From: Acidobacteriota bacterium | GTDB taxonomy: Bacteria; Acidobacteriota; Blastocatellia; UBA7656 | Direction: 5' to 3' | Assembly: GCA_016201275.1 (NCBI GenBank) | Contig: JACQDB010000044.1 | Span: 1 to 62,727 of the forward strand | Length of the DNA stretch: 62,727 nucleotides | In this document: positions 1 through 7,863 of the stretch, one piece after another | Layout: each line of letters opens with the position of its first letter | Position numbering within the stretch: position 1 is the stretch's first letter | Notes under the pieces: model-generated | Told to the model about the DNA's origin: nothing | Seen by the model: the letters and a program-made list of their open reading frames with translations, nothing else | Databases searched by the model: none | Position numbers and translations under genes: made by a program

Positions 1-98
1 ATCTTGCTCAGAGTATTTAACTCTGCATCCAAACTGTAATCGTGAACCCCGATCACTTTCCCATCATCATCCGTTACGGTTACTTTTACTCGTGCCAT
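1..98 (-). CDS. Small hypothetical protein, N-terminal part only
   Basis: Reading leftward from an ATG at 98 gives 32 codons, open to the window edge, beginning MARVKVTVTDDDGK. The segment predicts a short beta-rich start and an acidic DDD turn. I do not recognise the family. Small proteins of this look sometimes sit beside insertion sequences, but nothing here proves it. Its leader is the duplicated 44-bp unit at 98-185, which carries a TAAAAT hexamer that could act as a -10 box. Whether the full gene is intact cannot be judged. Confidence 0.45.
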   Translation of the reverse strand, partial: MARVKVTVTDDDGKVIGVHDYSLDAELNTLSK

Positions 99-185
99 AA
101 TTTCTTATTTTACAGGTCTCGCACGAATTATTTACAGTAACTAATTTCTTATTTTACAGGTCTCGCACGAATTATTTACAGTAAT
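98..185. repeat. 44-bp tandem duplication in a shared upstream region
   Basis: Two head-to-tail copies of a 44-bp AT-rich unit (98-141 and 142-185) are identical except for the last base. Read leftward, each unit contains TAAATAATT, then GTGCGAGACC, then TAAAATAAG just ahead of the start codon at 98. The duplication therefore doubles the probable promoter or leader of the edge gene. It lies about 35 bp left of the divergent gene at 221. Near-identity implies a recent slippage event. Confidence 0.85.
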
Positions 186-220
186 TAAAAAGTTGTACAG
201 CGATTTGCATCATCGCAATC

Positions 221-1042
221 TTGATGCTTCACATAACGCAAGCGCAGCCGCAGGAGTCTGCCGATATGAAAGAACTTTTGCGGCTCGAAACAGTTTGGAA
301 TGACGCTCACCTGCAAGGGGCGGCGGCGCTCGATGAGTTATGGGCAGATGATTTTGTCGTCACGGTTCCAGGTATGGCGTTGATGACCAAGCCGGAGGTG
401 ATCGGCATCTGGCGCAGCGGACGCCTGAAATTTCAACGCTATCAGACCTCAGACCTTCGCATAAAAATTTATCAGGATACCGCCATCGTCACCGGGCGCG
501 TAGAGCGCTCACGCACCATCAACAGTAAAGCCGTTGACGATGACTGGCGATTTACTAAAGTCTATATGCGGCGCGCTGGCAACTGGCAGGTGATTGCCTG
601 GCACGCCTCAAGCAGCGCTCAATATGTGAGCAAGGAGAAAAATATGACCATGCAGGCAAGTGGAACATTCGCTGTGAAAGTCACTCCTGTGGATAATAAA
701 TCCGCAGATGCTTCGCTTGGCAGAATGACGCTTGAGAAACAATATCACGGCGATCTGGAAGCGACCGGCACAGGCCAGATGCTGACCGCTGGTTCCGCCA
801 GTAAAGGTTCCGGCGGTTATGTTGCCATCGAAAAAGTCAGCGGCTCTTTGCAGGGTCGCAAAGGCACTTTCATGCTTCAACACAGCGGCACCATGAAAGG
901 CGGCGAAGCGCAGTTGACCATCACCGTCGTGCCGAACTCCGGCACTGACGAATTGCAAAGCCTTGCCGGTAAACTGGACATCAAGATTGCCGATGGCAAA
1001 CACTTCTACACCTTCGAGTACACCCTCAACAAAACCCCTTGA
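221..1042 (+). CDS. SnoaL-like (DUF4440) / DUF3224 fusion protein
   Basis: The protein has 273 residues and two domains. Residues about 16-130 form an NTF2-like SnoaL/DUF4440 domain (ELLRLETVWNDAH, then VIAWHASS). Residues 142-273 match DUF3224, a small beta-barrel family of unknown role (ASGTF, HGDLEATGTGQML, GYVAIEKV, FEYTL). A better start than 221 may be the ATG at 266. An AAGGAG stands eight bases before an in-frame ATG at 644, exactly where DUF3224 begins, so the second domain may also be translated alone. The two domains are normally separate proteins, so this looks like two genes joined by loss of a stop codon. No signal peptide is evident. Substrate or role is unknown. Confidence 0.8.
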   Translation: MMLHITQAQPQESADMKELLRLETVWNDAHLQGAAALDELWADDFVVTVPGMALMTKPEVIGIWRSGRLKFQRYQTSDLRIKIYQDTAIVTGRVERSRTINSKAVDDDWRFTKVYMRRAGNWQVIAWHASSSAQYVSKEKNMTMQASGTFAVKVTPVDNKSADASLGRMTLEKQYHGDLEATGTGQMLTAGSASKGSGGYVAIEKVSGSLQGRKGTFMLQHSGTMKGGEAQLTITVVPNSGTDELQSLAGKLDIKIADGKHFYTFEYTLNKTP

Positions 1043-1176
1043 AGTTTGAAAACCGTAAAGCCGAGTCTGTTGAACGAAACGTGAGCAACCAGATTGCGGC
1101 GAGCGTAAGGCACGCTTGTGAGCCTGAAATCCGCAGGCAAATGCGCCTTGCACTCTCGATATGGATCAAGTTGAAG
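1043..1176. other. Short convergent intergenic gap
   Basis: This gap lies between the 3' ends of the DUF4440-DUF3224 gene and the leftward TPR/NHL gene. I see no convincing hairpin with a T-tract and no coding signal. Confidence 0.4.
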
Positions 1177-2499
1177 TCACAATTTCACTCGTAAAATCAA
1201 GGGATTTTGCCACTTTTCAGCGGGAGCGGCAGTGCCGTTGTCGTCAACTTTGCGCCACTGACTGTTGGCAATGAAATAGAAATCGTCCTTGATAATCACG
1301 CCCAGCGTCGGCTCATCGAACAAAGGATTATTGGCTTCGAGGACAGCAACCGCTTTCACTTGCTTGAAGTCAGACGACAGCGACAATCGCACCAGACGAT
1401 TGGGATTGACGCCGTTTTGCGTGGCAATTAAATCGCCTCTATAAAAATAGAGTCCGTCTATGCCGTGCAAAGTCGCCGTTGCCGGAGGTTGAAGATAGAC
1501 GACTCGTTTGCTGTTCACGTCTATGGCGAAAAGGCCTCGCGCATAATCTGCCATCAACACATGCTTGTCGTCAGCAGCAAAACACAAGCCTTGCGGCGAA
1601 GCAAACATAGGGTTTTCCAAAAATAATTCCAGCGCTTCTGACTGCGGTTGAATACGATAGACGGCAGGCGTGAGACTGTCTGTGGCAAACACCTCGCCGC
1701 GTGCATTCAAAGTTAAATCGCCGAGCGCGTGATGCGCTGAGGTGTTCGGCAGCAGATATTTTTTGATCAGCCTGCCGGTCTGTAAATCAAATTTGAAAAC
1801 GCCTGATAAACCCTCTTCTTCCTTTTTGCGATTTTGCATTTGCGGCAACGCCGAACTGGTTGCCCACAAATGCCGCCGCTTCGCATCAACCTTCATCCCC
1901 AGCACCGACCACAAACCGGCGCGCTCATCGGCAAAAGTTTTCGTCGCACCGTGTTTATCAAGACTGACGATTTTACGTTGATGAACGCTGCTGACAAAAA
2001 AGGTTTGGGTCACCGAGTCATAAGCGACCGATTCGGTGAGCAGAGCTTTTGCATCAAGAGTGAACGCGATTTGGCTTTTTCCTATAGGCGTTTTGTTAGC
2101 GGCGAACTTTTTCAACAGCGCTTTGAATTCGTCGCGGTTGCGGATGGACGCGAACTCTTCGCTCTGGTCAACCGCAAAAAACAAGCCCAGGTCGGCCAGT
2201 TGCTGCAAAGCCTTGAACGCTTCCGCATAGTTGCCAAGCGCCGTTTGCAACACCGCGATATTCAAAATGAAGCGCGGATAATTCGGCACTAACGCCGCAG
2301 CTTTTTTGAAGTTCTCTAACGATGTCGCAAAGTCTTTGGCTTGATAAGCAGCGATGGCCTGCTTCTGATAGTCGCTGACGGTTTTGGTTTGGTCATCCTG
2401 AGCGTAAAGATTTGCTGGCAGAGAAATCGCCAGCCCCAGAATGAAGACGATGCCGGCAATTCGGTGAAACAGCGAATGACCTGTGAGCAATGAGCGCAT
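1177..2499 (-). CDS. Exported TPR / SMP-30-like beta-propeller protein
   Basis: The protein has 440 residues when started at 2499, where AGAGG precedes the ATG; a longer reading to 2661 has no ribosome site and no sequence logic. Residues 1-34 form a signal peptide ending in NLYAQ. TPR-like helices cover about 38-130 (ALVPNYPRFILNIAVLQ). The remainder reads as an NHL/SMP-30-type propeller, with blades such as SPQGLCFAADDKHVLMADYARG and LHGIDGLYFYRGDLIATQNG. Such proteins bind small molecules or act as lactonase-like enzymes, but no catalytic metal ligands could be assigned. The likely location is the periplasm. It is convergent with the gene at 221 and is followed upstream by a tricorn-type gene on the same strand. 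Confidence 0.75.
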   Translation of the reverse strand: MRSLLTGHSLFHRIAGIVFILGLAISLPANLYAQDDQTKTVSDYQKQAIAAYQAKDFATSLENFKKAAALVPNYPRFILNIAVLQTALGNYAEAFKALQQLADLGLFFAVDQSEEFASIRNRDEFKALLKKFAANKTPIGKSQIAFTLDAKALLTESVAYDSVTQTFFVSSVHQRKIVSLDKHGATKTFADERAGLWSVLGMKVDAKRRHLWATSSALPQMQNRKKEEEGLSGVFKFDLQTGRLIKKYLLPNTSAHHALGDLTLNARGEVFATDSLTPAVYRIQPQSEALELFLENPMFASPQGLCFAADDKHVLMADYARGLFAIDVNSKRVVYLQPPATATLHGIDGLYFYRGDLIATQNGVNPNRLVRLSLSSDFKQVKAVAVLEANNPLFDEPTLGVIIKDDFYFIANSQWRKVDDNGTAAPAEKWQNPLILRVKL

Positions 2500-2608
2500 A
2501 GATATTTTCCTCTTGGGGTGAAAAATTGATACTTGATTCGCTGGGTTGATTTGTGGGAAACGATTTAGCAGAGAGGTTTCGTAGTCCGATCTGAGGTTCA
2601 TTGAAAAA

Positions 2609-2750
2609 TTAATGCACAAAGCTGAATCCTGCGCCCCGCCGGGGCGCGAGATTGAGGACAAACTGCAAGCCTGCGGCTTTACCGTAGGCTAATATCCCGT
2701 GCGCCTCCAGCGCACTTAGTTTGCACATTAAATTAATCAAACACAATCAG
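2609..2750. repeat. Palindromic intergenic element with a GC-rich hairpin
   Basis: The gap between two leftward genes contains a perfect hairpin, GCGCCCC-GCC-GGGGCGC, at 2631-2647. Imperfect inverted ends lie around it (AATTAATGCACAAA near 2609 and TTTGCACATTAAATT near 2730). This suggests a short REP/MITE-like element rather than a simple terminator, since no T-tract follows. No gene is seen. Confidence 0.4.
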
Positions 2751-2785
2751 ACAGGACTACGAAACTTTTTTCTCCGCAAGAATGA

Positions 2786-2814
2786 GCGACACCTGATGAA
2801 CTTTCAGGTGTCGC
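2786..2814 (-). terminator. Hairpin downstream of the tricorn-like gene
   Basis: A perfect 11-bp stem GCGACACCTGA / TCAGGTGTCGC with a 7-base loop lies 29 bp past the stop of the leftward tricorn-like gene. An A/T run follows about 12 bases later on the leftward strand, not directly, so its action as an intrinsic terminator is plausible but not typical. Confidence 0.5.
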
Positions 2815-2842
2815 CGGTGTTGAATGAGACTTGCGCCGCACA

Positions 2843-5800
2843 TTAATTCTTAGGCGTCTTCACTGGCGCGGGAGGACGCGGCGGCAACTTGTACCCTTTG
2901 GTCGGCAACTGCTTCATCACTTCTTCAACGGCGCGTTCCAATTGCGGATCGCGTCCGGCAATCACCGATTTCGGATCGTTCTCTACTTCGATGTCAGGGT
3001 CAACGCCGTAGCCTTCGATGATCCACTCGCCTTTTGGATTGGCGAAACCGAATTCAGGAACATTGACGCCGCCGCCATCAATCAAAGTGCCGCGATTGGT
3101 GATGCCGACCACGCCGCCCCAAGAGCGTTTGCCGATGAGCAGCCCCAGCCTTGCTTCACGAAACATGGCCGGAAAGATGTCGCCATCGGAGGCCGAATTC
3201 TCGTTCAAGATGGCCGCCATAGGGCCTGTGAAAACCTGGTCAGGATAGGTCGTCGCTCTGTCGTTGGTGCGCGAGTAACCCAAGGCCAGCAGCTTTCTTC
3301 GCATACGTTCAATCAACATACGCGAGACGTTGCCGCCGCCATTGGCGCGCACGTCAACCACCATGCCGTCTTTATCCATTTGGCCGTAATACCATTTGAT
3401 GAATTCGCGTATGCCGCTGGCTCCCATGTCGGGGATATGTATGTAGCCAAGTTTGCCGCCCGACAACTGCTCGACTTTTTTGCGGTTCGTCGTTACCCAA
3501 TCCAGATAAATCAAATTGCTTTCATCGGTAATCGGGCGATAAGAAACCGTGCGTGCGCCCTCCATCGAAGGCTTGCTGTTGACGGTCAAAGTCACGGGAT
3601 TATCGGCGCGATTGCGTAGCAGGCGATACGGATCATCGTTGCCTTTCAACTCTTCGCCGTTGATGGCCAAGACATAATCGCCTGCGGCTATGTTGATGCC
3701 GACTTCGGTGAGCGGCGAACGATACAACTCTTCTTCGTTCTGTCCGGCAAAAATTTTCGTGATTTTATATCTGCCGGATTCTTTGTCCAACTCGAAACGC
3801 GCCCCCGGCAAAGCAACTCGCGGACGCGGCGGAATATTGAAATCGCCGCCATCAATATAGGCGTGCTGTACCGTCAATTCGGCAATCATTTCGCTGATGA
3901 CGTAATTCAGATCGGAACGATGCGCTACATATTTCAGCAGCGGACGATACTGTTCGCGCAACGCTTCCCAATCGTAGCCGTGCATATTCGGCACATAAAA
4001 CCAGTCACGATAACGCCGCCACACTTCATTGAAAATTTGATTCCACTCTTCGGTTGGCACGCGGTCAACATAAAGACCGGCGGTCGAAACCGGCTTCTTG
4101 CTGCGCTCGCCCTGCGGGTTGGCGTCAAACAAGGTGAGATTGGTTGGCCCTTGAATGGCCAGCAATTTCGTGCCATCCGCAGAGAGCGCGTAGCCGAACG
4201 CGCCATCAACCAAGGTAGTTTCACGGCGGTCTTTCAAAGAGTAAATGCGAAGTGACGGTGGGCGGTCGCCGCCGCGCCCGTAATAAAAGGCCGAATTGAC
4301 GGTGTAAATCAAATGGCCGTTGTTGGCGGAAAGATTGTTGTAGTTATTGGCTTCAACCGGTACGCGAACGACTCTTTGATTGAGGCCGTCAAAATCAATC
4401 GTCAACTCCGCAGGCTTGGCCGGTGCGGCTGGCGGCGTATTGTTTCCCGGTTGATTGTTTCCTGATTGATTGTTTCTTGGTTGACCATTGGCGGCAGGCG
4501 GCTTCGGCGCGTCGCCTTCTTTGGTGATGGTCACCTCGTCGCTTTCGGGCGGGAACGGATGCTTGACATCTTTGCGAAGCGAGGCCGCAAAAATTCCCGT
4601 CGCCCGATTGGTGGCAAAGTTGAATTCGAGTCCCGAAATCTGCGGCGCAAATTCGCGGTCGCTCAGATAATAAATATAGTTGCCCTGCGCGTCCCAAGCC
4701 GGACTGTAAGCATTGAACAATTCATCGGTGATTTTGTGCAGCTTGTTCGCGCTCGCGCTCCATATATAGACCGACGCATAGCCGTTCGGGTTCGGCATAC
4801 TGAATGACAAGAAATTGCCACGCGGCGACCACGCATAATCGCGTATCTGTCCGCTTGGTGAATCGGCAATCTCGGTCAATTTTTTATCGGCCAAGGTAAG
4901 GATAAACAGCTTGCCGTCTTTATCGCCAAAGGCGAGTTGTTTGCCATCGGCAGACCATTCGGGCGCATAACGCATGGCTTTGCCGCCGTTGGTCAATTGC
5001 TCGGCGGCGGTTGCGCCATCCTGGGCGATGACATAGACCTCTTCTTCGCCGCTCTTGTCGGAAATGAAAGCGATGCGCGAGCCATCGGGCGACCAGCGCG
5101 GCCATTTATCGTGCGCCCCGGAGGAATGCGTCAGGTTGCGCGTCGCGCCTTTTTCGATGGGCGCTGTGAAGATGTCGCCGCGAGCGCAGAACAAAGCGCG
5201 CTCGCCTTTCGGACTCAGTTCCACGTCTTCTATATAATTCGCCACATTGATGCGGCTGGGGCGACGATTCAAACCGTCATCGGGAACCGTGATCGCAAGC
5301 GCCGTGTTCTTTTTGGTTTTGACATCGAAGATTTGCAATTCGCCATCGAGTTCATAGACGATGCGGCTGTCGTTATCGCTCGATGGCCAGCGCACGTCCC
5401 AGACTTTGTTGGTGGTTAGTTGTGTGGATTTGCCGCTCGCCACATCGTAGGCGTAGAGATTGAAATGGCCATCCTTATCGGAGTTGTAATAGATGGTGTT
5501 GCCTATCCACATGGGATCGCGGCTGGGGCGCGGCCCTTCGCTGATGCGTTTGGTGTCGTAGGTTTTCAAATCGAAAGTGTAGAGGACGTTGGCCTGACCG
5601 CCGCCGTAGCGTTTCTCGGAACGAAAATCGCGCATACGCGGCGAGTAAACCATCTTCGTGCCATCGGGCGAATAATCGCCTGCGCCCGATTCCGGCATCG
5701 GCAAAGCTTCCGCCGCGCCGCCTTCTATGGATACGGTGTAGAGTTTGCTGATTGGCAGTGTCCACGAGTCGCGTTGCGAACGGAACAAAATATTTTTGCC

Positions 5801-6193
5801 GTCTTTAGTCCAACCATAAACTTGATTGTCATAACCCCAACGCGGCGACAGTGGCCCTTTGGCCGGATAGAAAGTTAATTGCTTCGGTTCGCCTCCCGTA
5901 GCCGGCATGACATACACCTGTTCGTCGCCGTCATATTGCCCAGTGAAGGCGAGCCATTTGCCATCGGGCGAAAACTTGGCAAACACTTCGATGCCGGGAT
6001 GCGTGGTCAAGCGCGTCGCCGTGCCGCCCGTCACCGGCGCAGTCCACAAATCGCCGCCGTAAGTGAAGACGACTTTATCGCCATAAATATCAGGAAAGCG
6101 CAGTAGTTTGGTCTGCGCCGCAACTGCCGCTGGAAGTAAAAAAAGCATTGCCAGCAATGCCAGATAAAAAATCCTTGATAGCTTCAAAAGCAT
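2843..6193 (-). CDS. Tricorn-type protease (PDZ, S41-like)
   Basis: The protein has about 1116 residues. A signal peptide spans 1-27 (LLPAAVAAQ). Two WD-like propellers follow (about 28-330 and 335-620, with repeated SPDGKWLAFTG, WSPDGSRIAFISD and similar strands). A linker rich in Asn, Gln and Pro lies near 565-600, a PDZ domain near 825-880 (AAGDYVLAINGEEL), and a C-terminal S41-like core. The nucleophile region NENSASDGD lies near 998, the His in VQHAYIDGG near 775, and the acidic residue in IIEGYGVD near 1058. Tricorn has Ser before this His; here it is Gln. The family degrades peptides; here it is exported, probably periplasmic. GGAGGA directly abuts the ATG at 6193, so a TTG two codons later (6187) is also possible. 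Size and domain order fit bacterial tricorn homologues. Confidence 0.88.
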   Translation of the reverse strand: MLLKLSRIFYLALLAMLFLLPAAVAAQTKLLRFPDIYGDKVVFTYGGDLWTAPVTGGTATRLTTHPGIEVFAKFSPDGKWLAFTGQYDGDEQVYVMPATGGEPKQLTFYPAKGPLSPRWGYDNQVYGWTKDGKNILFRSQRDSWTLPISKLYTVSIEGGAAEALPMPESGAGDYSPDGTKMVYSPRMRDFRSEKRYGGGQANVLYTFDLKTYDTKRISEGPRPSRDPMWIGNTIYYNSDKDGHFNLYAYDVASGKSTQLTTNKVWDVRWPSSDNDSRIVYELDGELQIFDVKTKKNTALAITVPDDGLNRRPSRINVANYIEDVELSPKGERALFCARGDIFTAPIEKGATRNLTHSSGAHDKWPRWSPDGSRIAFISDKSGEEEVYVIAQDGATAAEQLTNGGKAMRYAPEWSADGKQLAFGDKDGKLFILTLADKKLTEIADSPSGQIRDYAWSPRGNFLSFSMPNPNGYASVYIWSASANKLHKITDELFNAYSPAWDAQGNYIYYLSDREFAPQISGLEFNFATNRATGIFAASLRKDVKHPFPPESDEVTITKEGDAPKPPAANGQPRNNQSGNNQPGNNTPPAAPAKPAELTIDFDGLNQRVVRVPVEANNYNNLSANNGHLIYTVNSAFYYGRGGDRPPSLRIYSLKDRRETTLVDGAFGYALSADGTKLLAIQGPTNLTLFDANPQGERSKKPVSTAGLYVDRVPTEEWNQIFNEVWRRYRDWFYVPNMHGYDWEALREQYRPLLKYVAHRSDLNYVISEMIAELTVQHAYIDGGDFNIPPRPRVALPGARFELDKESGRYKITKIFAGQNEEELYRSPLTEVGINIAAGDYVLAINGEELKGNDDPYRLLRNRADNPVTLTVNSKPSMEGARTVSYRPITDESNLIYLDWVTTNRKKVEQLSGGKLGYIHIPDMGASGIREFIKWYYGQMDKDGMVVDVRANGGGNVSRMLIERMRRKLLALGYSRTNDRATTYPDQVFTGPMAAILNENSASDGDIFPAMFREARLGLLIGKRSWGGVVGITNRGTLIDGGGVNVPEFGFANPKGEWIIEGYGVDPDIEVENDPKSVIAGRDPQLERAVEEVMKQLPTKGYKLPPRPPAPVKTPKN

Positions 6194-6291
6194 TCCTCCA
6201 AAGTAAATTTGTGCCAAGCACTTTCTACATTTCTCCATCGTTCGGCGCAACCGCAAAGCGCCGAAGCGCGGTCAGAAGTATTTTCGCCTCT

Positions 6292-7209
6292 TCAACTTTT
6301 CTTTTTGACATAGGTTCCGTCAAAGGCCAGGCTCCAGGTTTTGCCATCATCTGTGGAAGTCTCCCAGAGTTGGCGAACCTTGTCGCCTACCAGTTTGAAG
6401 AACGTCATGCGTTGCAGAGTTTTGCTGCCGTTGACAGTCGTAGTGACCGCTTCATAACGCATCGCGTCGTCTTTGAAAGCGCCGGAAAAATTAATCACGC
6501 CGCCGTTGCTGCCGACCCAGAGTTGATGCCATTTGCCGTCATTGCGGTCATAGAAGTTGAAGCTCTTGCCGTTGCCGCCTTGCGCCCCCGTCCAATTTTC
6601 AAAGATGACGCAACCATCTACGACACGCTGAATGCTGCTGGTTCCGGCCAGTTGCCCCGGCGGCGTAAAGACTTCCCATTCGCCTATCCAGAAATCGAAT
6701 TGCCGATGTTCCGGCGCATACAGACAGGGCGTAGCGCGTTTGGCGATTGCTGTTTGCAACTCTTTGAAACGCGCATCGTCGCGCAGGCTCGCTAGGTCAG
6801 CGTCGTTATTCAATTGGGCGCTTTGCGAAAAGCCCGCGTTGACAGCTTTCGTCAACCACGCGAAGGCCTGCTCTTTGTGGTTCAAACGGGCATACGAACG
6901 GGCAAGATTGTAGAGCACCGAAGGGTTGTTGGTGGCAACAATTTTCTGATACGCGGCAATCGCTTCGTTATACTTGGCGGTCGAATGCAAGGCGTAAGCG
7001 AGGCGATACCAGGCGCGATTATTGGTCGGCTCGGTTTTGGTGATGGCCTCATAAGCGGGAATCGCTTGCGACCATTTTTGAGCAGTGAACAAAGCGTCCG
7101 CCGCCTGCATCTGCGGCGACAGCGCTGGCGTTTGCGCCCGTGAAGTGGTGAAGCAAGCAAAGACGAAAAGACCGGCGAAGACGAAAGTGAAAAGGCGATG
7201 TTGGTTCAT
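6292..7209 (-). CDS. Exported TPR protein with a C-terminal FDFWIGEW domain
   Basis: The protein has 305 residues from the ATG at 7209, which is preceded by AAGGAG. Residues 1-26 form a signal peptide ending TSRAQ. Three or so TPR units cover about 30-150 (AWYRLAYALHSTAKYNEAIAAYQ). The C-terminal half (about 170-305) contains FDFWIGEWEVF and strand-rich repeats ending TWSLAFDGTYV. This resembles the DUF1579-like beta-barrel proteins with the same FDFWIGEW signature, of unknown function. It lies 98 bp upstream of the tricorn-like gene on the same strand, so co-transcription is possible. Both are exported, but a shared job is not shown. Confidence 0.7.
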   Translation of the reverse strand: MNQHRLFTFVFAGLFVFACFTTSRAQTPALSPQMQAADALFTAQKWSQAIPAYEAITKTEPTNNRAWYRLAYALHSTAKYNEAIAAYQKIVATNNPSVLYNLARSYARLNHKEQAFAWLTKAVNAGFSQSAQLNNDADLASLRDDARFKELQTAIAKRATPCLYAPEHRQFDFWIGEWEVFTPPGQLAGTSSIQRVVDGCVIFENWTGAQGGNGKSFNFYDRNDGKWHQLWVGSNGGVINFSGAFKDDAMRYEAVTTTVNGSKTLQRMTFFKLVGDKVRQLWETSTDDGKTWSLAFDGTYVKKKS

Positions 7210-7323
7210 CAAAAAATCTCCTTTGAGGTTGGCCGAGAAGTCGAAGGAGAGTTTACTACCAATCGTCATCAAGCCATTGTGAAAAGAAGTCAAAGTTGTA
7301 AGGAGTTGTAAAAACCGGCGCAA

Positions 7324-7863
7324 AATCGCACTTTTCTTATGCCGATGGCGAAGGCGACAGGTTGTGCCACTAGCGCTATCAGCAGGCAGGAACGCAAAAG
7401 GAAAAGGGAAAGGGGATGGGTGAGATAATCGGTGAGAGGATGGCGGAGAAGGTGTCGCGTAGCAGAAGATTGTTGCAGCGTGACGGATTAAGGATGGTGG
7501 ATGAAATAACCTGCAAAACGTCAGTGATTTTCCAATGCCCTGTAGGGGCGACCCTGTGGTGGTCGCTCCTACAGGGTTGCACTTTGTTTAATCCACAATC
7601 CTAATTGGCTATCACCCGCTTGGCGGGCTAACCATACGAATGGGTGTTCGTCCACGGGCTGACACCCGTGGCTTTATGCTTGCGCCCACTTCGCGGGCTA
7701 GCCAACTGCACCATAACTTTGGAACACTACTAATCAGAGATTCTTGAGGAAATCAGTAGCGCTCAATCCCATAGAAAAGGGGGCAAGCCAAACTGCCAGC
7801 CCGTCACCTCGAACAAATTTTGAAGAGGACAACAGCGACCGACTGGCAGCCTTCGGAGCCTCT
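7324..7863. other. Gene-free stretch holding a repeat element
   Basis: About 540 bp lies between two leftward genes. Its right half is the palindromic repeat described at 7488-7730. The left part (7324-7487) is purine-rich with no coding signal that I can support. Short open frames here are incidental. Confidence 0.6.
7488..7730. repeat. MITE-like palindromic repeat, copy 1
   Basis: The left module (about 7488-7603) is an inverted repeat: AAGGATGGTGGATGAAATAA on one side and TTAATCCACAATCCTAA on the other. An inner palindrome reads CCTGTAGGGGCGACC / GGTCGCTCCTACAGG. The right module contains CACCCGCTTGGCGGGC and CACGGGCTGACACCCGTGG hairpins and ends CTTTGGAACACTAC, close to the terminal repeat GTAGTGTCC of the copy at 45240. 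Copy 2 (42388) carries both modules with the right one inverted. No transposase is encoded, so it would be moved in trans. No target duplication is visible for this copy. Confidence 0.7.

Noticed and set aside
2831-3619. Long rightward open frames across the tricorn-like gene and similar ones elsewhere (31382-32365, 58930-59880, 34844-35473)
   Set aside because: They run opposite to clear genes, have no ribosome sites or family motifs, and are shadows of codon bias in the true genes.
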